Positions 25,415-34,386 of a DNA stretch of 64,000 nucleotides are shown here, one piece after another (position 1 is the stretch's first letter; each line of letters opens with the position of its first letter). The notes under the pieces are model-generated. The model saw only the letters and a list, made by a program, of their open reading frames with translations, ran no database searches and was not told the DNA's origin. The stretch lies in NCBI RefSeq assembly GCF_014750685.1, contig NZ_JAAXGE010000009.1, forward strand, positions 467,623-531,622. The letters are read 5' to 3'. The stretch comes from Bacteroides sp. GM023 (GTDB taxonomy: Bacteria; Bacteroidota; Bacteroidia; Bacteroidales; Bacteroidaceae). The position numbers were made by a program, and so were the translations under genes.

Positions 25415-26959
25415 ATGAAAACTAAAATGATTTTCGCAGCCATATTGATCCTGCTGCTTGTCGTTATATTGGTGTTGGTGCTGAGAACCGTCACTTATAA
25501 ATTTGGAAAAGTAGAGAAGAATGTGAGTGATAAAGAACTGGTGAACACGACCCCTTCCGAACAAGCTATACGCCGTTTTGTGGGTGGAATACGGATTCCG
25601 ACAATCAGCAATGAAGTTTATGAAGAAACAAATTTCAAGCCATTCGATGAATTTATGACGTATTTGGCTGATTCGTATCCCGAAGTATATAAGACGATGG
25701 AGGTAGATACCATTAATACTTATGGACTAGTCTTTCACTGGAAAGGAAAAAACAGTGACTTGAAACCCATCTTATTCTTGTCCCATTATGATGTCGTTCC
25801 CGTAATAGGATATGACCCTGCTACGGCGACTGCTCCCGATACCGTTTTTCAAATCAATGATAAGCCGTTGCCGCCTATCGAGTCATACTCGGAGAAATGG
25901 GATTATCCCCCATTCTCAGGAGCTGTTGCAGGTGGACGTATATACGGTCGCGGCACGCTCGATATGAAATGTATGCTGTTCTCGCTGATGGAAGGTGCGG
26001 ATAATCTGATAGCTGAAGGTTTTCAGCCGGAAAGGGATATTTGGTTTGCTTTCGGACAGGACGAAGAGGTAAGTGGACGCCAGGGTGCGTTCAAAATAGC
26101 AGACTATATGAAAGAGAAAGGGCTGCGTTTTGATGCGGTATATGATGAAGGTGGCATAATTGCAGCTCCCGGTTCGGCTATGGAATCCATAAAAGAGCCG
26201 TTGGCTTTGGTAGGAGTGGGAGAGAAGGGTTTTCTTACTCTGCGCCTCACGGTCAAAGGAATGGGCGGTCACTCTTCAATGCCCCCGGCAAAAGGTTCTT
26301 TGGTATATGCTGCGGAAATCATTGAGAAACTGAATAACAACCAATTTCCTGCACAGATTATTTCTCCTATCGCTGCATTCTTCGATAATGTAGGGGGAGA
26401 AATGGGATTCTTTTCACGAATGGCGATAGCCAACCAATGGCTGCTTGAACCGTTACTGTTGAAAACAATGGAGAAATCTCCCGCTTCCAACGCACTGGTG
26501 CGCACAACGACAGCCGTGACTATGGCAAAGGGAAGTGACGCAGCCAATGTGTTGGCTTCGGAAGCGGAAGTTACTGTCAACTTCCGTATTTTACCCGGTG
26601 GTTCGGTTGCCGGAGTTATTGAACACGTGAAGAAGTTATGCGAAGGCTATGATGTTACTATCAATGTAGTATCCGAACGTGAACCTTCGGGCATTTCTCC
26701 CGAAAACGTAAAAGGCTTCGAGATTATCAAAGAAGAATTGGCTAAGATATATCCTGCCGCTATCGTTACCTCTTATATTACAATCGGCGGTACTGATTCG
26801 TATAAATACCAGATTGTGAGCGATGATATTTATCGCTTCCTGCCGATTTGCCTGAATCAGTACGAGCAACGTACGATTCATAATGAGAACGAATATATTT
26901 CTCTGGAAAACTTCGGTAAAATGGAATGGTACTTTAAAGAGGTGATGAAAAACTATTAG
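25415..26959 (+). CDS. M20-family metallopeptidase (carboxypeptidase PM20D1-like)
   Basis: The 514-residue protein has an N-terminal membrane anchor or uncleaved signal (about 5-23) and the M20 metal site: His124 and Asp126 in LSHYDVVPV, GRGTLDMKCM, the catalytic Glu pair in GQDEEVSGRQG, and later GGTDSYKY. A dimerisation domain sits in the middle. Length and motifs fit the PM20D1/carboxypeptidase S branch, which acts on N-acyl amino acids or peptides. The catalytic domain should face the periplasm. Its stop overlaps that of the convergent helical-repeat gene. Confidence 0.9.
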   Translation: MKTKMIFAAILILLLVVILVLVLRTVTYKFGKVEKNVSDKELVNTTPSEQAIRRFVGGIRIPTISNEVYEETNFKPFDEFMTYLADSYPEVYKTMEVDTINTYGLVFHWKGKNSDLKPILFLSHYDVVPVIGYDPATATAPDTVFQINDKPLPPIESYSEKWDYPPFSGAVAGGRIYGRGTLDMKCMLFSLMEGADNLIAEGFQPERDIWFAFGQDEEVSGRQGAFKIADYMKEKGLRFDAVYDEGGIIAAPGSAMESIKEPLALVGVGEKGFLTLRLTVKGMGGHSSMPPAKGSLVYAAEIIEKLNNNQFPAQIISPIAAFFDNVGGEMGFFSRMAIANQWLLEPLLLKTMEKSPASNALVRTTTAVTMAKGSDAANVLASEAEVTVNFRILPGGSVAGVIEHVKKLCEGYDVTINVVSEREPSGISPENVKGFEIIKEELAKIYPAAIVTSYITIGGTDSYKYQIVSDDIYRFLPICLNQYEQRTIHNENEYISLENFGKMEWYFKEVMKNY

Positions 26960-27480
26960 TTCTTCTTCGCTTTCATAGCCTTTAGTGTATTTCTGCGCAC
27001 AGCACGGATAGCGGGATTCAGTAATTCGGGTTCCATGATTTCCAGCATTGTGCGCAGTTCTTGTTGTAACTCAGGGATGGAGCAGGTCAATTGGTGGGCA
27101 AGTTTTATACAGAGAGACTGCACTCCGCCCGGTTCCCGCCGGGATATGACACGCTCCATACAGAAATCAAGGAAGTCCATTCGCGGCGGGTTAGCTGGCT
27201 GTTGTTGACTAAGCAGGTTCAGGAACATCCTTCTCTTTCCGGAGTGTGGACAAGTAAGTGCCGCGTCAATCAACTCGTCCTGTCTTTGGCTCAACCATTC
27301 TACATCCTGATTTGAGAAATGTGTACAGGTCCACAAAGCCTGATAAGAGACGATATCGTCTTCGTCAAACATCAGTTGATAGATTTCTTCCCGAAGCCGT
27401 TCATCATCTTGTATGAAATGAAGTACTTCTCTGATGTCTTCGATATGAAAACGAACGGATAATTTAGCACGTAAGTTCAT
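26956..27480 (-). CDS. Hypothetical all-helical protein (HEAT-like), 174 aa
   Basis: No named family is recognised. The sequence is a series of amphipathic helices of HEAT or armadillo type (for example FIQDDERLREEIYQLMFD and ALTCPHSGKRRMFLNLLSQQ), with no signal peptide. The C-terminal tail is basic (RAVRRNTLKAMKAKKN). It starts 20 bases after the VOC-GNAT fusion gene on the same strand, so they may be co-transcribed. Function unknown. Confidence 0.7.
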   Translation of the reverse strand: MNLRAKLSVRFHIEDIREVLHFIQDDERLREEIYQLMFDEDDIVSYQALWTCTHFSNQDVEWLSQRQDELIDAALTCPHSGKRRMFLNLLSQQQPANPPRMDFLDFCMERVISRREPGGVQSLCIKLAHQLTCSIPELQQELRTMLEIMEPELLNPAIRAVRRNTLKAMKAKKN

Positions 27481-27499
27481 GTAGTTTTGTTTCTTAGGG

Positions 27500-28909
27500 T
27501 TAGCCTTTTGTTGTAGTATTCGCTTCTTTCAGTTGCAAATGAAGAATCGGGTAAGGTTTTCCCATACTGTCCGTTTCGTCCTTTACGATGATTTGGAATC
27601 CCATACGAAGATAAAAACCGAGTGCTTTTTCATTCTGCTCGTTTACATCTACTTTGTCAATATGCTTTTTCTGAGTAGCATATTCCAGTAATCGTTTGCC
27701 ATATCCTTTTCCTTGTTCGCCGGGGCTTACGAATAACATTTCGATCAGTTCGTCGCTCAATCCCATGAAAGCTACAATCTTCCCTCCGGCATTCCGGATG
27801 ATGTATAGTTCTACCGCCGGCAAATAGTGATTGCGCACTAAGGGTTTATAAAACAGAATATGTTCTTCCGTAAGGAAATGATGCGTATAGCGTACTGATG
27901 CTTCCCAAACTTGCAGAATCTCATCGTAATCTTCCGGGATGGGCCGGCATATATTAGGAAGATAATAGCACAAATGGTCAAGTATATTCCCATTGTATGT
28001 CAGTTCTGCCTGATGGAGTACGCCTTCATGGATAAATCCATTTCGTTCAAGTACTTGTTGCGACCGCTTATTATGCGGGTAACAATTGGCAGTGATGAGG
28101 CTAAGTTGAAGTTCGTTGAAACCATAGTTGAGTACAGCCTGCACTGCTTCCGTCATATATCCTTTGCCCCAATGTGCTTCGTCAAGCCAATAACCCAGCA
28201 TACGAACCAGCGGATTCTCCCGCTTCGGGTCGGGGATGATTCCGAGGGAACCAATAAGTTGCTGTGTATCTTTCAGTGTTATTGCCCAGACATTCTCTTG
28301 TCCGATAAATACATTTTGAAGAATTTCACGCGATTCTTCTATTGTTTTATGGGGTGCCCATCCGGCATTATTCCCTATATTAGGATTCTGACAACAAGCG
28401 AAAAATGCTTCCGCATCATTTTCCTGAAAAGGACGAATTACCAAGCGTCCCGTTTCAAGAGTATGGGTCATTGTTTCATTGGTTTCTGCTTTTTCTCCTG
28501 TCTCCGTCTCTTCTCCTGATTCTTTCTTATACACACATTCTATACGGTTTCCATCAGGATCGAGAACTACACTTTCAAAATAACCATCTCCCGAAGTGCG
28601 TGGCTCACCTACGACGGAATAACCCTCGGAACGTATCTCTTCAGTGAAACGAAGAACTTCCGCCTGACTGGGAAAAGTGAAAGCAAGATGTGTCAGCCCG
28701 ACTCTGTTTTCTTCCACCGCCGTATTCTGTACATCCGGCCGGCTCATTAACTCCAAAGAAGGCCCTTCATCGAAGGATATAAAGTAGGACTCGAATCCCT
28801 TCTTGGGATTAACATATTTCTCATTGCTTTTCCCACCGAAAAAGCGGATATAGAACTCTCTCAATTCTTCCAGGCGAAAAGTCCAAATGGCGATATGATG
28901 CAGTTTCAT
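27500..28909 (-). CDS. Three-domain fusion: VOC (glyoxalase-like) + GNAT + GNAT
   Basis: Residues 1-128 are a VOC domain of the SMU1112c/YaeR type, with His5, His74 (LTHLAFTF) and Glu124 (RIECVY) as likely metal ligands. A Glu/Thr-rich linker (129-147) follows. Residues 148-315 are a RimJ/RimL-type acetyltransferase (RLVIRPFQENDAEAFFACC, WGKGYMTEAVQAVLNYGF). Residues 318-465 are a second GNAT of the YjaB type (EQGKGYGKRLLEYA). There is no stop between them, and the reading frame is continuous. The combination is unusual. Substrates are unknown; the YjaB-like part resembles general small-molecule acetyltransferases. Confidence 0.9.
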   Translation of the reverse strand: MKLHHIAIWTFRLEELREFYIRFFGGKSNEKYVNPKKGFESYFISFDEGPSLELMSRPDVQNTAVEENRVGLTHLAFTFPSQAEVLRFTEEIRSEGYSVVGEPRTSGDGYFESVVLDPDGNRIECVYKKESGEETETGEKAETNETMTHTLETGRLVIRPFQENDAEAFFACCQNPNIGNNAGWAPHKTIEESREILQNVFIGQENVWAITLKDTQQLIGSLGIIPDPKRENPLVRMLGYWLDEAHWGKGYMTEAVQAVLNYGFNELQLSLITANCYPHNKRSQQVLERNGFIHEGVLHQAELTYNGNILDHLCYYLPNICRPIPEDYDEILQVWEASVRYTHHFLTEEHILFYKPLVRNHYLPAVELYIIRNAGGKIVAFMGLSDELIEMLFVSPGEQGKGYGKRLLEYATQKKHIDKVDVNEQNEKALGFYLRMGFQIIVKDETDSMGKPYPILHLQLKEANTTTKG

Positions 28910-28945
28910 TTTAAATCAGATTTTATTCTTTATCGTTATAACTCT

Positions 28946-29836
28946 TTATTTTACTGTCTTCATCACGTATTCGTAAACGATACGTGAAATATCTGCAATA
29001 ATCTTACTGTTTTCTGGAGAACTCTCTTCGGAATCTTTCACGAAGACAGCTATACTGTAAGTATGTCCGTCAGGCAAAACAACAAAGCCGATATCATTGC
29101 AGCCAATCTGCTGTCCTTGGGCATTGCGGTCTCCCGTTCCCGTTTTATGTCCGACTATCACTCCCTTATCCAACAAAGGAGCGACCAAACGATCCTGTCC
29201 AGTCTGACACTCTACCATTGTCTGATAGATAAAATCTTTATATTCCTTTGCAAACAATGGCTCCCGACGGAATATCTCCAATAACTCTGCGGCAGCCAAC
29301 GGCGTACTCCAATTACTGTAACAGAGGTCTAAGTCCTCATGCATATCATTTTCCGTATGAGTGATTTCACAGTCCTGAATCCCCAATGACCGGATATACT
29401 TATTCGCAGAATCCGGCCCGCCCTGATAATGAAAAAGAATATCACAAGCATTGTTATCACTCTGCTGAAGGGTGTACTTCAGTAACTCTGCAATACTCAT
29501 GTCAAATCCCCCTTCCGGATACTTATCCCGTAGAGGACTATACGTGTCCGGCTTTAAATCCGACTTCTCTACCATCAACAGAGTATCCAATGACTGATTG
29601 CGCTTCCCCATATAGTCAGCCAGCGCCAACGCCTGATGAAACTTGAAAACACTCATCAAAGGATAATGAGTATCATTATTAACGGTTACCGTATCTTTTC
29701 CATCTATGATGACGGCAATCCCTATTTCAGCTTTCTTATCTTTGATCGCCTCTTTCAATTGTGTCTCAAGAGAAACACTCTGGCAAGAAAATAGCAGGAC
29801 GGGAATTAAACAAAGAAACACAATGAATGAACGCAT
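28946..29836 (-). CDS. Class A beta-lactamase, subclass A2 (CblA/CepA-like), lipoprotein
   Basis: The 296-residue protein has the class A motifs SVFK (nucleophile Ser62, Lys65), SDN (124-126) and HKTGTGDRN, plus the NWSTP omega-loop sequence shared with CblA of Bacteroides. The N-terminus ends in LLFSC with Cys18, so it is probably a lipoprotein anchored in the periplasm. Subclass A2 enzymes hydrolyse cephalosporins and are often chromosomal in Bacteroides. A strong consensus promoter lies upstream. No mobile element is nearby, so it is likely an intrinsic gene. Close to the B. thetaiotaomicron chromosomal enzyme in look; not checked. Confidence 0.92.
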   Translation of the reverse strand: MRSFIVFLCLIPVLLFSCQSVSLETQLKEAIKDKKAEIGIAVIIDGKDTVTVNNDTHYPLMSVFKFHQALALADYMGKRNQSLDTLLMVEKSDLKPDTYSPLRDKYPEGGFDMSIAELLKYTLQQSDNNACDILFHYQGGPDSANKYIRSLGIQDCEITHTENDMHEDLDLCYSNWSTPLAAAELLEIFRREPLFAKEYKDFIYQTMVECQTGQDRLVAPLLDKGVIVGHKTGTGDRNAQGQQIGCNDIGFVVLPDGHTYSIAVFVKDSEESSPENSKIIADISRIVYEYVMKTVK

Positions 29837-29883
29837 AATTAATATTCTCTTTTAATAGGTTTTTATTTTTCTATTGGGAGACA

Positions 29884-29914
29884 CAAAGATATGAATACTA
29901 ATTTTAGGAACAAA
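29884..29914 (-). promoter_or_regulatory. Consensus promoter of the beta-lactamase gene
   Basis: On the reverse strand TTTG (29911-29914), a 19-base spacer and TATCTTTG (29884-29891) match the Bacteroides consensus exactly. The -7 box lies 47 bases before the ATG at 29836, so expression may be strong and constitutive. Confidence 0.78.
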
Positions 29915-30102
29915 TTCTTATTCGATAATTGTAGTCCCAAATTTATTCTTGTACTTTTCAAAAATGAAATAAGATTCAAAAAGGAATAATTGCCAATACA
30001 AAAGGATAAATCGCCAACAATAGTATCCCGAAAAGTCCTGAACTTTGTACCGTCAATAATAGGCTATTGCCTTTTTGAGTATTTTGATAAAATAAAGAAC
30101 AA

Positions 30103-30492
30103 GTGAAAAAGTATCTGTCGGTCATATTAATCCTGTTTTATATTGTAGTGTCATCCGGCATTATGATGAGCTTCCATTATTGTATGGGAGGATTGGCCGA
30201 TTGGGAACTCGGAACAGTCGCCACTTGTTCCTCATGCGGACATAAGCAGGGAATCTCTTCCAAATGCTGTTCGATGGAAACTCAATTTATCAAGTTGGCG
30301 GTAGACCAGAATGTCGAACATGCTCATGCAATAGACTTTGCTCCCCTCGTACTCCAACTTTTACCGGATTTATGGGGAACTTATATCATTCCTGATACGG
30401 AAACCGGATGGATTTCCTTACTTTATCCTACCGATGATTTCAGGAAAAATGAAGTCCCGATTTTCATCCAAAACTGCCTTCTGCTGATTTAG
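30103..30492 (+). CDS. HYC_CC_PP-family protein, first gene of the metal efflux operon
   Basis: The 129-residue protein has an N-terminal hydrophobic signal (VILILFYIVVSSGIMM) followed by the motif SFHYCMGG and the cysteine cluster CSSCGHKQGISSKCC. This family is found beside CusA-type pumps in Bacteroidota and probably binds a metal in the periplasm. The start is GTG at 30103. It precedes the CusA-like gene by 144 bases, on the same strand. Confidence 0.8.
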   Translation: MKKYLSVILILFYIVVSSGIMMSFHYCMGGLADWELGTVATCSSCGHKQGISSKCCSMETQFIKLAVDQNVEHAHAIDFAPLVLQLLPDLWGTYIIPDTETGWISLLYPTDDFRKNEVPIFIQNCLLLI

Positions 30493-30561
30493 CGAACTCA
30501 TTCTTATTATTTTCTGCATATTTCTCACTCAATAATGTATCTTATTGAGAACTAGAATTAT

Positions 30562-30597
30562 GTTCTTTTTGTTTTAAAATAAAGCGAACAAAAAGAA
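30562..30597 (+). repeat. Inverted repeat before the CusA-like gene
   Basis: ttctttttgtt (30563-30573) is repeated inverted at 30587-30597 with a 13-base AT-rich loop, 40 bases before the ATG at 30637. It may be a weak terminator of the first gene or an operator; the sequence alone does not decide. Confidence 0.4.
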
Positions 30598-30636
30598 AGC
30601 TATTCATGTATTGCAAACCACATAAATAAGATAAGA

Positions 30637-33600
30637 ATGATAAATAAAATTATCCGTTATTTCCTTGAGAACAGGGTAATAACAATCCTATTGCTCCTGT
30701 TGGTGATAGTATGGGGCATTTCCACCGCTCCGTTCAACTGGCACGGAGGCATTATTCCACGAGATCCCATACCGGTAGACGCCATCCCTGAAATTGGAGA
30801 CAACCAGCAAATAGTAGCGACCGAATGGATGGGACGTTCGCCCAAAGACATACAAGACCAGATAACCTATCCCCTGACAACCTCTTTGTTAGGAATCCCG
30901 GGGGTAAAAACTATCCGTAGCTCTTCCATGTTCGGTATGTCCTTCATCTATATCATATTCGAAGATAACATCGAATTCTACTGGAGCCGCTCACGTATCC
31001 TGGAAAAACTGAACTCCCTGCCACCGGGAACCTTGCCCGAAGGTGTCCAGCCTGCATTAGGTCCTGACGCCACCGCGCTCGGACAAATTTACTGGTACAC
31101 CCTGGAAGGACGCGACCCCGCAACCGGAAAACCGACAGGAGGATGGAATGCCGAAGAACTCCGCACCATCCAGGACTTCTACGTGAAATATACTCTTTCC
31201 TCTGCTGAAGGTGTATCCGAAGTCGCTTCCGCCGGAGGGTTTATAAAAGAATACCAAATCGAACTGAACCCCGACGCCATGTACCGCTTCAACGTCTCGG
31301 TGATGGACGTGATGAACGCTGTGAAGAAGAGCAACCTGGATATTGGCGCCGAAACAATGGAAGTCAACAAAGTAGAATACCTGATTCGCGGACTCGGATA
31401 TATCAAGAACATTGCCGATATAGAAAATACCGTCATTACCGTGCGCGAAGGTATTCCGGTACGTATTTCCGATATTGCGTTTGTCAACATAGGCCCCGGC
31501 ACACGTCGTGGCGGACTGGACAAAGAAGGTGTCGAAGCAGTAGGAGGGGTAGTTATCGCCCGCTACGGCTCCAACCCCTTGGAAGTGATAGGCAATGTAA
31601 AAGAGAAAATCAAAGAAATGGATGCCGGACTTCCCCAAAAAGTCCTGGCAGACGGAACAGTATCTAAAGTAACCGTCGTACCTTTCTACGACCGTACAGG
31701 ACTAATCAAAGAAACCATCGGGACACTTGAAACGAGTCTTTCCCATGAAATACTCATCTGCGTGATTGTCATTATCGTACTGGTTCTCAACCTGCGTGCT
31801 TCGGTAGTCATTGCGAGTATGTTGCCGATTGCCGTCCTCGCCACCTTTATTCTGATGCGCTACACAGGAATAGAAGCCAATATTGTCGCCCTGTCGGGCA
31901 TCGCCATCGCTATCGGAGTCATGGTGGACGTGGGAGTCGTCTTTGTAGAAAGCATCATCCGCTATATGGAAATTCCGGAGAACAAAGGCGTCACCCGTGG
32001 AAAAGCATTCGTGCAACTCATTTATAATGCAGTCAGCGAAGTGTCCGGTGCCATCGCCACAGCGATGATAACCACCATTGTCAGCTTCCTGCCCGTATTT
32101 GCCATGCAAGCACAGGAAGGGAAGATGTTCTCGCCACTGGCCTATACCAAAACTTACGCACTGGCTTCCGCCTTTATCCTGGGACTGATTCTGTTACCGA
32201 CACTGGCTTATTTCCTGTTCTCGATACGAATCAACTCCCGAATGATTCGCCGGATTCTGAACTATATCCTTGTTGCGGCAGGCATCGCACTAGCCATTCT
32301 CTATACTAGTATTCCGGCTCTCGGCCTGACAGCCGTAGGACTTAACAACCTGTTATCTTCTCGCTGGAACAACCCGGAGCTGACCAACTACATTAATATC
32401 GGTATCACCCTGTTTATCGCCGTCTTTTATCTTTCCGAAGAATGGCTGCCTATGGGTCCTCAACGCGGACTGCCTGTTAATGTCCTGTTTGTCGCCGGCT
32501 GCGTAGCCCTTATATTGGCTCTGCTTTGGCTATTGGTCATCTTCTACGAGCGTATTCTCCGTTGGTGTCTGGCAAACCGTTGGAAGTTTATGGCAATTCC
32601 GGTAGTGACCGTCATCTGTGGTTTTCTCATTTGGCGGGGAGTAGGCGAAGAATTTATGCCCAGCCTGAACGAAGGCTCCTTCCTGCTCATGCCGACGAGT
32701 ATGCCCCATACCGGTATCGAACAAAACCTAGACTACGTGGAGAAACTGGATAAACGTTTGGCTGCCATCCCCGAAATAGAAACCGCCATAGGCAAATGGG
32801 GGCGTGTCAACTCCGCTCTCGATCCCGCCCCGGTTCAAATGTTCGAGAATACCATCAACTACCGTCCCGAATATATCCTGAACGAGAACGGACACCGTGA
32901 ACGCTTCAAAGTAAACCGCAAAGGAGAATTTATCCTGAAAGGCGGAAACGTATATAACCCGGCCGATGGCTTCCGCCTGATTCCCGCCGACAGTCTGATA
33001 ACCGACTCTCGTGGTGACTACTTCCGCCAATGGCGTCCTGAAATAAAGAACGCCAATGACATATGGCAACAGATAGTAAACGTCACTCACCTTCCGGGAC
33101 TTACTTCCGCCCCTAAACTGCAACCGATAGAAGCGCGTTTGGTAATGCTCTCCACCGGAATGAGGGCACCGATGGGACTGAAAGTATATGGTCCCGACCT
33201 CGAATCTATCGAGCAGGGAGGAAAAGCGCTCGAACAGGTATTGAAAGAAATCCCGTCCGTGATTCCCTCTTCTGTCTTTTACGACCGTGCGGTAGGCGCC
33301 CCTTACCTGGAGATAAAGTTGAATCGTGAAAATATGGCACGCTATGGCGTTGCCGTAGCCGACCTGCAGGAAGTCCTTAGCGCAGCAGTAGGCGGGATGG
33401 CACTCACACGCACCGTGGAAGGTAGGGAACGTTTCCCGATTCGTCTGCGTTATGCACGTGAGTTGAGAGATGATCCCGAAACACTCTCCATGCTGCTTGT
33501 CCCCACCGCGACAGGTGCTCAAGTCCCGCTGAAAGAACTGGCTGATATAGAATACTCACGCGGAGCGCAGATGATACAAAGCGAAAATACCTTCCTGGTC

Positions 33601-34386
33601 GGCTATGTCATCTTCGACAAGCTATCCGGCAAGGCCGAAGTAGATGTTGTAAAAGAAGCCGGAGCCTTTCTCGAAGTAAAAGTAAAAAATGGCGAACTCG
33701 TACTTCCGAAAGGTGTATCCTATAAATTTGCGGGCAATTACGAACAGCAGCAACGTGCCACAGATCGCCTGCTGATTGTCGTTCCACTGGCACTCCTTAT
33801 CGTATTACTGGTTCTTTACTTCCAGTTCAAAACAGTGACCGCCTCATTGATTCATTTTTCGGGAGTGTTTGTTGCTTTTGCCGGAGGATTTATCCTCTTA
33901 TGGCTGTACGGACAACCCTGGTTTATGAATTTCAGTATCGCAGGCGAGAATATGCGCGACCTTTTCCAAATGCACCCCATTAATTTGAGTGTAGCGGTAT
34001 GGGTTGGTTTTATCGCCCTGTTCGGAGTCGCCACGGACGACGGCGTACTGATGGGAACTTACATTCATCAAGTCTTTAAGGAACGCCGCCCGCGTACTAA
34101 ACACGACATTCGTGAAGCCGTCGTAGAAGCCGGATTGAAACGTGTGCGTCCGGCGGCCATGACTACTGCGACTACACTGATTGCTTTACTCCCCGTACTG
34201 ACATCCTCGGGAAAAGGAGCGGATATTATGGTTCCGATGGCTATTCCCACATTCGGGGGAATGTTGATACAATCCATGACCATGTTCGTCGTCCCCGTAC
34301 TGCAATGCTGGTGGCGTGAAGGAGCGGAGAGGAGAGCGGAAAAGAAAGAAACTAAAATGATGGAGGATGAAAACAATGAAAACTAA
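30637..34386 (+). CDS. cusA: CusA/CzcA-family RND heavy-metal efflux pump
   Basis: The 1249-residue protein has the layout of heavy-metal RND permeases: twelve membrane segments and two large periplasmic loops. Landmarks are NLRASVVIASMLPIAVLATF, the TM4 region GIAIAIGVMVDVGVVFVES with its proton-relay aspartate, GVGEEFMPSLNEGSFLLMP and, near the end, RVRPAAMTTATT. It is about 200 residues longer than E. coli CusA. It exports Cu(I)/Ag(I)-type ions across the envelope with the TolC-like channel and CusB-like adaptor encoded next. The channel gene overlaps its end by 20 bases. Confidence 0.93.
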   Translation: MINKIIRYFLENRVITILLLLLVIVWGISTAPFNWHGGIIPRDPIPVDAIPEIGDNQQIVATEWMGRSPKDIQDQITYPLTTSLLGIPGVKTIRSSSMFGMSFIYIIFEDNIEFYWSRSRILEKLNSLPPGTLPEGVQPALGPDATALGQIYWYTLEGRDPATGKPTGGWNAEELRTIQDFYVKYTLSSAEGVSEVASAGGFIKEYQIELNPDAMYRFNVSVMDVMNAVKKSNLDIGAETMEVNKVEYLIRGLGYIKNIADIENTVITVREGIPVRISDIAFVNIGPGTRRGGLDKEGVEAVGGVVIARYGSNPLEVIGNVKEKIKEMDAGLPQKVLADGTVSKVTVVPFYDRTGLIKETIGTLETSLSHEILICVIVIIVLVLNLRASVVIASMLPIAVLATFILMRYTGIEANIVALSGIAIAIGVMVDVGVVFVESIIRYMEIPENKGVTRGKAFVQLIYNAVSEVSGAIATAMITTIVSFLPVFAMQAQEGKMFSPLAYTKTYALASAFILGLILLPTLAYFLFSIRINSRMIRRILNYILVAAGIALAILYTSIPALGLTAVGLNNLLSSRWNNPELTNYINIGITLFIAVFYLSEEWLPMGPQRGLPVNVLFVAGCVALILALLWLLVIFYERILRWCLANRWKFMAIPVVTVICGFLIWRGVGEEFMPSLNEGSFLLMPTSMPHTGIEQNLDYVEKLDKRLAAIPEIETAIGKWGRVNSALDPAPVQMFENTINYRPEYILNENGHRERFKVNRKGEFILKGGNVYNPADGFRLIPADSLITDSRGDYFRQWRPEIKNANDIWQQIVNVTHLPGLTSAPKLQPIEARLVMLSTGMRAPMGLKVYGPDLESIEQGGKALEQVLKEIPSVIPSSVFYDRAVGAPYLEIKLNRENMARYGVAVADLQEVLSAAVGGMALTRTVEGRERFPIRLRYARELRDDPETLSMLLVPTATGAQVPLKELADIEYSRGAQMIQSENTFLVGYVIFDKLSGKAEVDVVKEAGAFLEVKVKNGELVLPKGVSYKFAGNYEQQQRATDRLLIVVPLALLIVLLVLYFQFKTVTASLIHFSGVFVAFAGGFILLWLYGQPWFMNFSIAGENMRDLFQMHPINLSVAVWVGFIALFGVATDDGVLMGTYIHQVFKERRPRTKHDIREAVVEAGLKRVRPAAMTTATTLIALLPVLTSSGKGADIMVPMAIPTFGGMLIQSMTMFVVPVLQCWWREGAERRAEKKETKMMEDENNEN

